The position numbers were made by a program, and so were the translations under genes. The notes under the pieces are model-generated. The model saw only the letters and a list, made by a program, of their open reading frames with translations, was not told where the DNA came from and did not search any database. From positions 75,913 through 129,139 of the forward strand of contig JAHDDK010000003.1 in NCBI GenBank assembly GCA_020629375.1: 53,227 bases of DNA, read 5' to 3'. Each line of letters opens with the position of its first letter. Within the stretch, counting starts at the first letter, position 1. Positions 26,026 through 34,724 of this stretch are shown piece by piece. Source of the stretch: Acidimicrobiales bacterium (GTDB lineage: Bacteria; Actinomycetota; Acidimicrobiia; Acidimicrobiales; SHLQ01).

Positions 26026-26550
26026 ATGAGAGTGTTCCGTGAGGCGAACGAGGCGAGCTTCGCGTGGAACTACACAAAGACGATGCTGCAGACGGTGGTG
26101 ATGTGGTCCACATTTCTGGTCGTCGGCCCGTGGCTTGTTCATCGCCTCGCCGAGGCAGTCAACGTCGTGTCTTTCAACGGGTCGACCACGATCGGCTTGG
26201 CGCTGTTCATCGCTGGAGGAAGCCTTGGTCTCCGATCCGGCTACGTCATGGCCAGAATCGGTGAGGGCACTCCGCTACCGGTCGACACGGCACGGAGGCT
26301 GGTGATTGCCGGCCCGTACCGATGGATCCGCAATCCCATGGCCGTCGCCGGGACAATCCAGTCTTTCGCCGTCGGCATCGTTCTGGGCTCGCCCGCGGTG
26401 TTTGTCGCAACCATCTTCAGCGCGTGGCTCTGGCACGTGTGGGTACGACCCGCAGAAGAAGCCGACCTCCAACGGCGATTTGGCCAGCCGTACTCCGACT
26501 ATCGCCAAACCGTCCGCTGTTGGATCCCCAAGGTCCCACAAGGCGCATAG
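26026..26550 (+). CDS. isoprenylcysteine carboxyl methyltransferase-family membrane protein
   Basis: The 174-aa protein has about four hydrophobic helices. The C-terminal family signature is GPYRWIRNPMAVAG (usual: GPYRxxRHPxYxG), followed by RPAEEADLQRRFGQPYSDYRQTVRCWIPK (usual: EExxLxxxFGxxYxxYxxxVxxxxP). Members methylate lipids or small substrates using SAM at the membrane; the bacterial substrate is unknown. The ATG at 26026 was chosen at the first membrane-like segment. Confidence 0.78.
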   Translation: MRVFREANEASFAWNYTKTMLQTVVMWSTFLVVGPWLVHRLAEAVNVVSFNGSTTIGLALFIAGGSLGLRSGYVMARIGEGTPLPVDTARRLVIAGPYRWIRNPMAVAGTIQSFAVGIVLGSPAVFVATIFSAWLWHVWVRPAEEADLQRRFGQPYSDYRQTVRCWIPKVPQGA

Positions 26551-26552
26551 TC

Positions 26553-26767
26553 GACGCAGCTCGTCAAAGGCCCGGAGCCATGGGTTCCAAGACTCGCGAG
26601 CCGACGCAGCTCGTGGAGGGGCCAGCCCAGCGAGGCTCGAGTCTGAAGAGGCCGAGCAGAAGGTGGGCGCAGGCCGACGTGGGCTTCAGGCAGGAGGCCG
26701 GAGACCGCCTTCTGCTCGGCCGGGCGCAAACACAGCAACCCCGTCATCAGCAGGCAAACTCAACGAG
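26553..26767. other. non-coding stretch with long inverted repeat, upstream of aat
   Basis: GGCCGAGCAGAAGG (26650-26663) and CCTTCTGCTCGGCC (26708-26721) form a perfect 14-bp inverted repeat around a 44-base GC-rich interior. The 12-mer GACGCAGCTCGT also occurs twice, near 26554 and 26604. The frame is open but codon pattern and content do not look like protein. It could be a structured RNA, a leader of aat, or a terminator of the preceding gene. Confidence 0.45.
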
Positions 26768-27406
26768 ATGGGTTCCGGCTCGTTCGACACGTCTTGGGTT
26801 TTTCCGCCGGCCGACTCGGCGGATGAACACGGTGTCGTGGGCGTTGGCGCGGACCTCGAGCCCGGGACGATCCTGACCGCCTATGCGAGCGGGTTGTTCC
26901 CGATGCCGCTCGAGCCCGATGGCCCGATTGCGTGGTGGTCGCCGGATCCCCGAGCGATCATCCCGGTCGATGGGTTGTACGTATCGCGTTCGTTGAAGAA
27001 GTCGATGCGCCGTTTCCACTTCACGTCGAACACGGAGTTCGTCGAGGTAATGCGTCGATGCGGGGATCCGTCGAGGCCGCACGGGTGGATCGATTCGCAG
27101 ATGATCCGGGCCTATACGGCGTTGCACGAGATGGGGTGGGCGCATTCGATCGAAACTCGCAACGACGCTGGCGAGTTGGTTGGTGGGGTGTATGGGATCG
27201 GCATCGGGCGATTCTTCGCAGGCGAATCGATGTTCCATTCGGAGACCGATGCGTCGAAGGCCGCGTTGGTTCGGCTCTGCCAGGTTCTCATCGAGTCAGA
27301 GGTCGAGTTGTTCGACGTGCAGTGGATGACGCCACATCTCGAGAGTCTTGGCGCGATCGACCTATCACGCAGCGACTACCTTCGACGACTGGAGAGTGCG
27401 GTCTGA
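26768..27406 (+). CDS. aat: leucyl/phenylalanyl-tRNA-protein transferase
   Basis: Aat transfers Leu or Phe from tRNA to N-terminal Lys/Arg of proteins, marking them for ClpS/ClpAP. The 212-aa product shows family motifs: FPPADSA, GLFPMPL, WWSPDPRAIIP, VSRSLKKSMRR, WIDSQMIRAYTALHEMGWAHSIE, GGVYGIGIGRFFAGESMFHSETDASKAAL, and VQWMTPHLESLGA. The ATG at 26768 gives the usual family length. Confidence 0.95.
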   Translation: MGSGSFDTSWVFPPADSADEHGVVGVGADLEPGTILTAYASGLFPMPLEPDGPIAWWSPDPRAIIPVDGLYVSRSLKKSMRRFHFTSNTEFVEVMRRCGDPSRPHGWIDSQMIRAYTALHEMGWAHSIETRNDAGELVGGVYGIGIGRFFAGESMFHSETDASKAALVRLCQVLIESEVELFDVQWMTPHLESLGAIDLSRSDYLRRLESAV

Positions 27407-27469
27407 AGTTTCTGGCCAACCACGCCGAAGCCCAAGACTGCTCAGTCGCTCGAAAGGAACTCCTCGAAG

Positions 27470-28312
27470 TTGGATCCCCGTGCTTTCGTTTCTCTCTCGG
27501 TCGGTGTGACCGGTTTCGTGCTCGGCGTGCTCGCCACGTTCCAGGGCGCGTTCCTTGGCGTGTTTGCCGGGGTGGCCTCACTCGGCGCGGGCTTGATCGG
27601 CTGGGTAGTGACCCGCCAGGCGGCCGATACCGAACGGCGGTTGGCGCTCGAACAGAAGCAGATGATGGGCCTGGAGGAGACCGTCACGTCGCAGGTCCAG
27701 GCGCGGATCACGGCCGAAGACGCCGTGCGGTCACTGAGTGCGGAGCTCTCGGCGACGCAGGCGGCCGAAGTGGAGCGCACACAACGGGTCGAAGACCAGA
27801 TCCGCGAGGAGATGACCGCAAAGAACACCGAGGCAACCACCGGCCGCAATGCGATCACCGATCCCGAGACGGGTCTGTACACGGAGAACTATTTCCGTGC
27901 TGCGGTCGAGGCTCGGGTCGCCGCGGCTCGGCGTCATCTGCGCCCCGTGGCGGTCGTGTTGATGGAGGTTGTCCGGGTGACGGCGGACGGCGAGAAGCGC
28001 GCCGCAGACCCGCAGCCGGTGGCGGATCATCTGATCGCGACGTTGCGAGAGTCGGACACGACGTGTCGAACCAGCCGCGGCCTGTACGCACTGGTTCTCG
28101 AGGACACGCCGGAGAACGGTGCCGTGTGGACGATCGAACGGATCCGTCGCCGTCTGGCCGAGGAGCGCGACGACCTGATCGTTTGGGCCGGCATCGCCTG
28201 CTATCCCGCGCACGCGTTCGAGGTGCGTGATCTGGTCGGCAAGGCAAGCGAAGCGCTCGAAGCCGCAACCGAGTGGCATCAGGACCGTATCGAGGTCGCG
28301 CTCGCCGACTGA
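27470..28312 (+). CDS. membrane protein with degenerate GGDEF-like domain
   Basis: The 280-aa product has two N-terminal hydrophobic helices (about 5-48), a long charged coiled-coil-like segment (about 50-125), and a C-terminal region with GGDEF-domain layout: DPETGLYTENYFRAAVE at the start (family DxLTGLxNRRxF) and TCRTSRGLYALVLEDT where the catalytic R...GGDEFxxxL strand should be. The GG(D/E)EF signature is replaced by SRGLY, so diguanylate cyclase activity is unlikely. It may be a sensor or binding domain. The TTG start at 27470 has AAAGGA upstream. Confidence 0.65.
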   Translation: MDPRAFVSLSVGVTGFVLGVLATFQGAFLGVFAGVASLGAGLIGWVVTRQAADTERRLALEQKQMMGLEETVTSQVQARITAEDAVRSLSAELSATQAAEVERTQRVEDQIREEMTAKNTEATTGRNAITDPETGLYTENYFRAAVEARVAAARRHLRPVAVVLMEVVRVTADGEKRAADPQPVADHLIATLRESDTTCRTSRGLYALVLEDTPENGAVWTIERIRRRLAEERDDLIVWAGIACYPAHAFEVRDLVGKASEALEAATEWHQDRIEVALAD

Positions 28313-28332
28313 GGCGCACGTCGTGACGAGCT

Positions 28333-29541
28333 CTACACGTAGCGGGCCTTCGGCCGGAATCGGAGCTCGGCCTCGCCGTACTCCTCCATGGCGTGGGCGA
28401 GCCACCCGGCCGTTCGGGCTATCGCGAAGAACACCTCTCCGGCGCTTGGCGCCATCCCCGAGAGCCAGGTGAGCGAGCCGATCGCAAGGTCGATGTTCTC
28501 AATCGCGCCGGTGCGAGCGTTGACCGTGTCTCGGATGCGTTGAATCGTGTGGATTCGGCGATCGTCTCCCCAGGCGTCGAGCACACGAGCCATGAGCAGA
28601 CCGAACCGAGGGTCGGCGGTGGTGTACACGGCGTGACCCCATCCGGGGGTGCGTCCCAGACGCTGCTGGGCTCGTCCGATGGCCGACGACACGTCGGTCT
28701 CCTGGGCGTCGACGAACAGGTCGTGGACGGCGGCGCTGGCTGCACCATGAAGAGTCCCGCCGAGGACACCGAGCCCAGCGAGAACTGCGGAGTATGGGTC
28801 GGCTCGCGCGGATGCGGCCACGCGCACGGCGAAGGTACTGCTGGCGAGACCATGGTCGACGAGAAGGGCGAGCATCGTGTCGACCGCTCGGATTTGGGCG
28901 CTGGTCGGCTCGTCGTCGCTCAGTCCGCCCCAGAGTTGGGCGGCGATCGTCGACGACTGGCCGTCGGTTGGCGACCCTGTGCGTGGGGCGACTGCGTGGG
29001 TCATGTCGACGATCATCGAGCGGCCCATCGCGGCGACGGCTCGGCTGGATCGGTCATGTCGTATCGGGTCCGCGGCGCCGCCGAGCACGACCGCCATTCG
29101 GAGGGCAGCGATGGGGTCGAGCCCAACGGTCTGGGCGAAGGTACGCGGCGCGGGCCACGGTTCGGGATCGACTCCCCACAGGTGTTCGACAACGTCGACG
29201 AATCCGTCGGCACTGCGGATCAGGTCGGCGATGTCGGTGTTGCGGATTCGGAGCCCGTCGTCGCCGACCTTCGTGATCGAGGTGGCGATCAAGGTGTGCA
29301 GCTCGCCCCGCGTGTCGGTCCGTCGACCGGCGCGAAACGCGTCGATGTCGGCAGGCGCGTACAAGCTGGTTCGGCCGTCGGGTCCGGTGATCCGGTCGAG
29401 CAGGCCGCGGCTCACATAGGCGTAGAGCGTTGCGGTCTTGACGCCGAGGCGCGCTGCGGCTTCGGCCGTGGTCAGCAGCCGGACGCCGGTGTCGGTGGAC
29501 CGGTGAGCGTCGTCCTCGGAAACAGCGGATGCGGAGTTCAT
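28333..29541 (-). CDS. citrate synthase-like protein with N-terminal MerR-type HTH
   Basis: The 402-aa product has an N-terminal helix-turn-helix (LTTAEAAARLGVKTATLYAY, then SRGLLDRITGPDG and YAPADIDAF) at about 20-70. A citrate-synthase-family domain follows: LLVDHGLASSTFAVRVAAS, GVLGGTLHGAASAAV with the catalytic-type His, GWGHAVYTTADPR, and a C-terminal WLAHAMEEYG...RP. Such HTH-citrate synthase fusions occur in actinobacteria. It could be an enzyme with regulatory DNA binding, or a sensor. The usual GGxH reads GTLHGAAS. It is divergent from xseA. Confidence 0.82.
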   Translation of the reverse strand: MNSASAVSEDDAHRSTDTGVRLLTTAEAAARLGVKTATLYAYVSRGLLDRITGPDGRTSLYAPADIDAFRAGRRTDTRGELHTLIATSITKVGDDGLRIRNTDIADLIRSADGFVDVVEHLWGVDPEPWPAPRTFAQTVGLDPIAALRMAVVLGGAADPIRHDRSSRAVAAMGRSMIVDMTHAVAPRTGSPTDGQSSTIAAQLWGGLSDDEPTSAQIRAVDTMLALLVDHGLASSTFAVRVAASARADPYSAVLAGLGVLGGTLHGAASAAVHDLFVDAQETDVSSAIGRAQQRLGRTPGWGHAVYTTADPRFGLLMARVLDAWGDDRRIHTIQRIRDTVNARTGAIENIDLAIGSLTWLSGMAPSAGEVFFAIARTAGWLAHAMEEYGEAELRFRPKARYV

Positions 29542-29644
29542 GTTTCCACGGTGACCGAATCTCGGTGGTTGATCAATGTTGATTCAGACAAGATCGATGC
29601 CGACAGAGCGGCCGTGTCCGACCGGGTTGGTACGGTCGCCAACC

Positions 29645-30946
29645 GTGGATCAGTTGTTCGAAGACGAACCGCCACCACCACCTCGTGGTGAGGCGAGCTA
29701 TTCGGTCGCCGAGATCGGCGCGCTCATCACCAACGCTGTCCAACAGCTCTTTCCCGACGACCTGTGGGTCGAGGGCGAGATCTCGAACCTCAATCGATCT
29801 CGAGCAGGCCACGTCTACTTCGACCTGATCGAACCTTCTCAACCAGGGACGCCGTCGACGGCGCGGATCTCCGTCGTGTTGTTCGCGCAGACCCGCCAGA
29901 TCGTGAACGCCCAACTCAAGCGCCAGAACGTCGGCCGGCTCAGCGACGGCATGGCCGTGCGTATTCGAGCCGCTGTCGACTATTACGCCCCCCAGGGCCG
30001 TCTGCAGTTGCGGATGACCGGAATCGACCCCCGCTACCTGCTTGCGGCGATGGCTGCCGAGCGCGACGCGCTCATCCAGCGACTTCACATCGAGGGCGTC
30101 ACCGCACGCAACAAGGCCCTGCCCGTCCCGCTGGTGCCGTTGCGGGTCGGCCTGGTCACCAGCGCCATCAGCGCCGCCGCTGGCGACTTCCTCACCGAGC
30201 TCGACGCGTCGGGTTTCGCCTTCCACGTGACCGCAGTCGACGCCCGGGTCCAGGGCGAACTCGCTCCGTACGCCCTGACCGCCGGACTCCGAGCGATGTT
30301 TCGTGAACCCGTCGATGTGATCGCGCTCATCCGCGGCGGAGGATCGCGTGGCGACCTCTCCGTATTCGACAACGAACAGCTCGCCCGCACGATCGCCGAG
30401 GCCCCCGTCCCGGTGATCACGGGCATCGGCCACGAGATGGACCGTTCGGTTTGTGACGAGGTCGCCCACACAAATCTCAAAACTCCCACCGCCGTCGCCG
30501 CCGCGTTGACCCAGATGGTGGGCCGCTACATCGAAGCGGCGGAGCAACGTTGGGCGGCAGTCGAGCACTACGCCCGTCTCGCGCTCGACCGTGCTGACGA
30601 ACACGTCGTCGACTACGCCCGCCGCAGTGCGAGGTCCGGCCGTGACGGGCTCGTCGTCGCTGATCTGCGGCTCGACGCCCGTGCCGCGCGCGTGCCCGAA
30701 TGGGCCCGTCGCTCGCTCCGCGACGCCGAACACGCCCTCGACACGTACCAACTCCGCCTTCGAGCCACAGACCCCGCCGTTCTCTTGGCGCGGGGCTGGT
30801 CGATCACCCGCACGGCCGACGGCACGCTCGTTCGGTCGGTTGCAGACACCTCCCCCGATGACACGCTGGTCACGCGGGTCGCCGATGGTTCGATCATCTC
30901 CACGGTGAGCATGACCGACCCGACACCCGCCGACGGAAGAGACTGA
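29645..30946 (+). CDS. xseA: exodeoxyribonuclease VII large subunit
   Basis: The 433-aa product has the N-terminal OB-fold (VWEGEISN-type LWVEGEISNLNRSRAGHVYFDL) and the central catalytic domain with RVGLVTSAISAAAGDF, DVIALIRGGGSRGDL, FDNEQLARTIAEAPVPVITGIGHEMD and D-VAHTNLKTPTAVA. A helical C-terminus follows. Exo VII degrades single-stranded DNA. The GTG at 29645 begins VDQLFEDEP, just before the conserved region; upstream in-frame codons overlap the divergent promoter. Confidence 0.95.
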   Translation: MDQLFEDEPPPPPRGEASYSVAEIGALITNAVQQLFPDDLWVEGEISNLNRSRAGHVYFDLIEPSQPGTPSTARISVVLFAQTRQIVNAQLKRQNVGRLSDGMAVRIRAAVDYYAPQGRLQLRMTGIDPRYLLAAMAAERDALIQRLHIEGVTARNKALPVPLVPLRVGLVTSAISAAAGDFLTELDASGFAFHVTAVDARVQGELAPYALTAGLRAMFREPVDVIALIRGGGSRGDLSVFDNEQLARTIAEAPVPVITGIGHEMDRSVCDEVAHTNLKTPTAVAAALTQMVGRYIEAAEQRWAAVEHYARLALDRADEHVVDYARRSARSGRDGLVVADLRLDARAARVPEWARRSLRDAEHALDTYQLRLRATDPAVLLARGWSITRTADGTLVRSVADTSPDDTLVTRVADGSIISTVSMTDPTPADGRD

Positions 30947-30950
30947 ACTC

Positions 30951-31217
30951 ATGGCCCCAACAACCGATGCCGCTTCGGCGGACGAACAGCTCGCCTACGC
31001 CTCGGCGATCGACGAGCTCGACTCGATCCTCGCCGAACTCGAGGATGAGGCGCTCGACGTCGACGTTCTTGCCGAGCGCGTCGAACGTGCGTCGACGCTG
31101 ATCCGGTTCTGTCGAGGCCGCATCACGTCTGCCCGAACTCAGGTCGAGCAGATCGTTGCTGATCTGGACGACCTGGCACACGCCACAGGCGAGACTTCCC
31201 CGTCGGCGGACGACTGA
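30951..31217 (+). CDS. xseB: exodeoxyribonuclease VII small subunit
   Basis: The 88-aa helical protein has the family stretch YASAIDELDSILAELEDEALDVDVLAERVERA. It starts four bases after the xseA stop. Its own stop overlaps the next start (TGATG). Confidence 0.92.
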   Translation: MAPTTDAASADEQLAYASAIDELDSILAELEDEALDVDVLAERVERASTLIRFCRGRITSARTQVEQIVADLDDLAHATGETSPSADD

Positions 31218-32263
31218 TGACCGGACTCCCCGAGGCACTGACCATCCCCGCTGCCGCGGTCGACGCCCGACTGAGCCAGCTGTTCGACGAATGGCGCATC
31301 GAGTGGGCCAGCGTCGATCCCTTGCTGGGCGAGATCGTCGACCACCTCGAGCATCTCATCGGTGCCGGCGGCAAGCGGGTGCGCCCGGCGATGGCGTGGT
31401 GGGGTCACGTGGCGGCGGGAGGATCGAATGGCGATCCGATGATCATCGAACTCGGCGCGGCCCTCGAGCTCCTCCAAGGCTTCGCCCTGTTCCACGACGA
31501 CATCATGGACGACTCTCCGACACGGCGAGGCGCGCCGACGGCACACATGGGTGCAGCGGCGATGCATCGTGACGCCGAATGGACCGGCGACGCACGTCGC
31601 TACGGCGAAGCGATCGCGATCCTCGCGGGCGACGTGTCGCTCGTCCTGGCCGACGTCCTGCTCGCCGACGTCCCGTCGAGTGTCCGTCGGCTGTGGAACC
31701 AACTGCGGATTGAAGTGAATCTCGGACAGTTTCTCGACGTGGCCGGTTCGGTCCGAGGGCCGGTCGGGGTGAGCACTGCGCGACGCATCGTCGAGCTGAA
31801 GACCGCTCGGTACACCATCGTCCGGCCGCTTCAGATGGGAGCGGCCCTCACGGGATCCGACCATCTCGAATCGACCTTCGAACAGATCGGCGTGCCGCTC
31901 GGCGTGGCGTTCCAGCTGCGAGACGACCTCCTGGGGGTCTTCGGCACACCGGGCCAGACCGGCAAACCCGTCGGCGATGACCTACGCGAAGCGAAGCCGA
32001 CGGCGCTGCTCGCACACGCGCGTGCAGAGGCGTCTCCCGAACAACGAGCGATCCTCGACCGTGTCGGGCCAAGCATCACCAAGTCCGAGATCGCGGCGAT
32101 CCATGATGTGATGCGCACGACCGGCGCCGTGGACCGCATCGAATCGGAGATCGGTGCCCTGACCGAGAAATCTCTCGATCTACTCAACGCGACCCCACTG
32201 GCTGCCGATTCGTCTGTACAGCTGGGCAGTTTGGCCCACTTCCTGGCGGGAAGAACGTACTGA
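31217..32263 (+). CDS. polyprenyl diphosphate synthase
   Basis: The 348-aa trans-prenyl transferase has GGKRVRPA, the first Asp-rich motif in FALFHDDIMDDSPTRRG (about 93-98), KTARYTIVRPLQMGA, and the second region FQLRDDLLGVFG followed by GKPVGDDLREAKPT. It makes C15-C20 or longer prenyl diphosphates; product length cannot be fixed by eye. The start overlaps the xseB stop by one base. It is followed at 17 bp by a histidine kinase. Confidence 0.9.
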   Translation: MTGLPEALTIPAAAVDARLSQLFDEWRIEWASVDPLLGEIVDHLEHLIGAGGKRVRPAMAWWGHVAAGGSNGDPMIIELGAALELLQGFALFHDDIMDDSPTRRGAPTAHMGAAAMHRDAEWTGDARRYGEAIAILAGDVSLVLADVLLADVPSSVRRLWNQLRIEVNLGQFLDVAGSVRGPVGVSTARRIVELKTARYTIVRPLQMGAALTGSDHLESTFEQIGVPLGVAFQLRDDLLGVFGTPGQTGKPVGDDLREAKPTALLAHARAEASPEQRAILDRVGPSITKSEIAAIHDVMRTTGAVDRIESEIGALTEKSLDLLNATPLAADSSVQLGSLAHFLAGRTY

Positions 32264-32280
32264 CGGGAGACACGGAGCCC

Positions 32281-34062
32281 ATGACGGCGATGCAACTGAC
32301 GGAAGCACCTGACGCTCACCGCGTCGAGCTTCCGCGCGCATCGACGAACCCACCGGTTTCGGTCGCGGATGCGGCGTCGGCCCTCCAAGTCCTTCGCCAC
32401 GGCGGCGCCGACGACTCGACTCTCGAGTTCGAACTACCGCCAGCGGTCAAGGCCACGGTCTCCCCCACCATCGCTGCGTTGCGATGGACAGCGGTCCTGT
32501 TCGGGATCTTGTTCGGCGCCGCACGGTCGGCCGATGGGGATCTGGCGATCGTCGTGACCACGACGCTGGTCCTGTTCTTCACGACCTGGCGCTCGATGTT
32601 GCCACTCAAGTTGGCGTCGCACCGAAAGCTGCACCGCATCAAGCCGATCACCGACGGCGCCATCCTCGGCTTGGCGATCGGCGTGTCGGACGGCCTGGCA
32701 AGTCCATACGCCTTCTGCCTTCTTGCTGCCGCCACGGTGGCGAGCTTCGGATGGGGAGCAACGTCCGGAACGCTGAGCTTCATCGTCGGTTTGGTCGGCA
32801 TCGTGATCACCGCCACGCTGACCGGCGCAGCTGCCGAATGGACCACGCAAGGCGCCGTCGGAGTTGTCGTGGCCACAATCGTCGCCATCTTGTTCGCCAG
32901 CTTCGCGCGTGCCCGTCTGCTCGACGCCGAACGTCGACGGCTGGCCCTCGCCGGCCGAGTCGACACCCTGGCCGAGACCAACGACCTCTTGTCGATCCTC
33001 AATCGCGTGGCTCGAACGATCCCGACTGCTCTCGACCTGCGGGACGCGCTCAACACAACCCGCGAGCAGATCCACGACGCAATCGCGCCCGACGTGTTGT
33101 GCATCTTGTCGACCGACGACGGGACTGCGTTCGACGCGCAGGTCACCGACGGCTGCGCCTTCAAGCCGTCGACGCCGCGGGTTGAGCTGCCAGCGATGCT
33201 GGCCGATGCCGTGGATTCCGGATCGATCGTGCGGCGCAACGCCATTCGGGGTGCCGGGCTCGATCCCGAGTCGACGTCCGGGATCTATGCGCCGCTGTGC
33301 ACACGCGATCGAGTCGTCGGCGTGTTGGCGGTCGAACGGATCGATGAGCCGTTTGCGGAGTCGGCGGCGACGCTGCTCGCCGGCCTAACCGATGTCGTCG
33401 CCTTGAGCATCGACAATGCCCGACGCTTCGGCCGTCTGCGCACGCTTGGCGCGGAGGAAGAACGCTCGCGAATTGCCCGCGATCTCCACGATCGCATCGG
33501 GCAATGGCTCACGTACATCAGCTTCGAGGTCGAACGGCTCGCGGCCGACGACGAGTCCGACGAGCTCACGCGACTCCACACCGACGTCCAGACCGCAATC
33601 GACGAACTGCGCGAGACGCTGCGATCGTTGCGGACTTCGGTGACCGCCGAACGACCGTTCAAAGAGGTCGTCAGAGAGGTCATCGACCGATTCACGAGCC
33701 GTCGCGAGATCGAGATCGAACTCCTCGTCGAAGGCGAGGACGCGGCATTGCCGGTCCCGGTCGAGAACGAGCTCTTGCGGATCACTCAAGAGGCGCTCAA
33801 CAACATCGACAAGCACGCTCGAGCGTCGTTCGTGGAGATCCTGTGGCGCGTCGAGCCGCACATCGCCACGCTACGCATCACCGACAACGGTCGAGGTTTC
33901 GATCTCCAGTCGGGCGTTCGTGACACCGCGTACGGGCTCGTCGGCATGCGCGAACGTGCCGACGCAATCGAAGCGGCGATCGACATCGACAGTGCACCCG
34001 GCGAAGGAACATCCGTCACTGTTCGGGTCGATCGAGCAACAGTGGATGACCGGAGGAATTGA
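32281..34062 (+). CDS. NarL-type sensor histidine kinase with membrane and GAF domains
   Basis: The 593-aa kinase has about five or six membrane helices (60-215), a short coiled linker, a GAF-like domain (about 230-380), and a HisKA_3 domain with phospho-acceptor His in ERSRIARDLHDRIGQW (near residue 403). The HATPase has ENELLRITQEALNNIDKHA, ITDNGRGFD and YGLVGMRERADAI. It pairs with the response regulator 2 bp downstream. The signal is unknown; the prenyl synthase in the same run hints at a lipid or envelope cue, by inference. Confidence 0.92.
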   Translation: MTAMQLTEAPDAHRVELPRASTNPPVSVADAASALQVLRHGGADDSTLEFELPPAVKATVSPTIAALRWTAVLFGILFGAARSADGDLAIVVTTTLVLFFTTWRSMLPLKLASHRKLHRIKPITDGAILGLAIGVSDGLASPYAFCLLAAATVASFGWGATSGTLSFIVGLVGIVITATLTGAAAEWTTQGAVGVVVATIVAILFASFARARLLDAERRRLALAGRVDTLAETNDLLSILNRVARTIPTALDLRDALNTTREQIHDAIAPDVLCILSTDDGTAFDAQVTDGCAFKPSTPRVELPAMLADAVDSGSIVRRNAIRGAGLDPESTSGIYAPLCTRDRVVGVLAVERIDEPFAESAATLLAGLTDVVALSIDNARRFGRLRTLGAEEERSRIARDLHDRIGQWLTYISFEVERLAADDESDELTRLHTDVQTAIDELRETLRSLRTSVTAERPFKEVVREVIDRFTSRREIEIELLVEGEDAALPVPVENELLRITQEALNNIDKHARASFVEILWRVEPHIATLRITDNGRGFDLQSGVRDTAYGLVGMRERADAIEAAIDIDSAPGEGTSVTVRVDRATVDDRRN

Positions 34063-34064
34063 CC

Positions 34065-34703
34065 ATGCCACTAAAGATCCTGCTCGCTGACGATCACCAG
34101 ATCCTTCGGGAGGGCGTTCGACGAGCGTTCGAATCGGCGGGCGAAGAGGTGGTCGGCGAGGCCGAGAATGGCGAAGAAGCCGTTGCCCTGGTCGAGCAGC
34201 TGTCACCCGACGTGGTGTTGATGGATCTGTCGATGCCGGTCCTTGACGGTGCGACCGCGACGAAGCGGATCACCGAGCGATTCCCCGACACCAAGGTCGT
34301 GGTCTTGACCATGCACGATGATGTCGCCAAGACCCAAGAGGCACTGCAGGCGGGCGCTGTCGGGTTCTTGACGAAGGGTTCGTCGTTCTCTGACGTGCAC
34401 CGGACGGTGACCGCAGCCGGCGAAGGCCTTACGGCGCTGACACCCGAACTCGCATCATCGATGCTCGCGATCTCGGACGGCGCCGAAAGCCCCGACGACG
34501 ACGACTTGTTGTCCGCTCGCCAGGTCGAGATTCTTCAGCTGATCGCCGATGGGATGACGACGAAACAGACAGCGCGTGAGCTGGGGATCGCCCAAAAGAC
34601 GGTGCACAACCACCTGAACGCGATCTATCGCCGACTCGACACGCAGAGCCTCACGCACGCGGTCTTGAGCGCTGTGCGACTCGGAATCATCGACCTCAAC
34701 TGA
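34065..34703 (+). CDS. NarL/LuxR-family response regulator
   Basis: The 212-aa product has a receiver domain with acidic pair ADDH, phospho-Asp54 in VVLMDLSMPVLDG, conserved T in VVVLTMHDD and K in GFLTKGSS. A LuxR HTH follows at about 145-205 (LSARQVEILQLIADGMTTKQ, ARELGIAQKTVHNHLNAIYR). The ATG at 34065 has GGAGGA eight bases upstream, preferred over the TTG two codons earlier. Confidence 0.95.
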   Translation: MPLKILLADDHQILREGVRRAFESAGEEVVGEAENGEEAVALVEQLSPDVVLMDLSMPVLDGATATKRITERFPDTKVVVLTMHDDVAKTQEALQAGAVGFLTKGSSFSDVHRTVTAAGEGLTALTPELASSMLAISDGAESPDDDDLLSARQVEILQLIADGMTTKQTARELGIAQKTVHNHLNAIYRRLDTQSLTHAVLSAVRLGIIDLN

Positions 34704-34724
34704 TTCTCCGACGGTATCTCGCGC

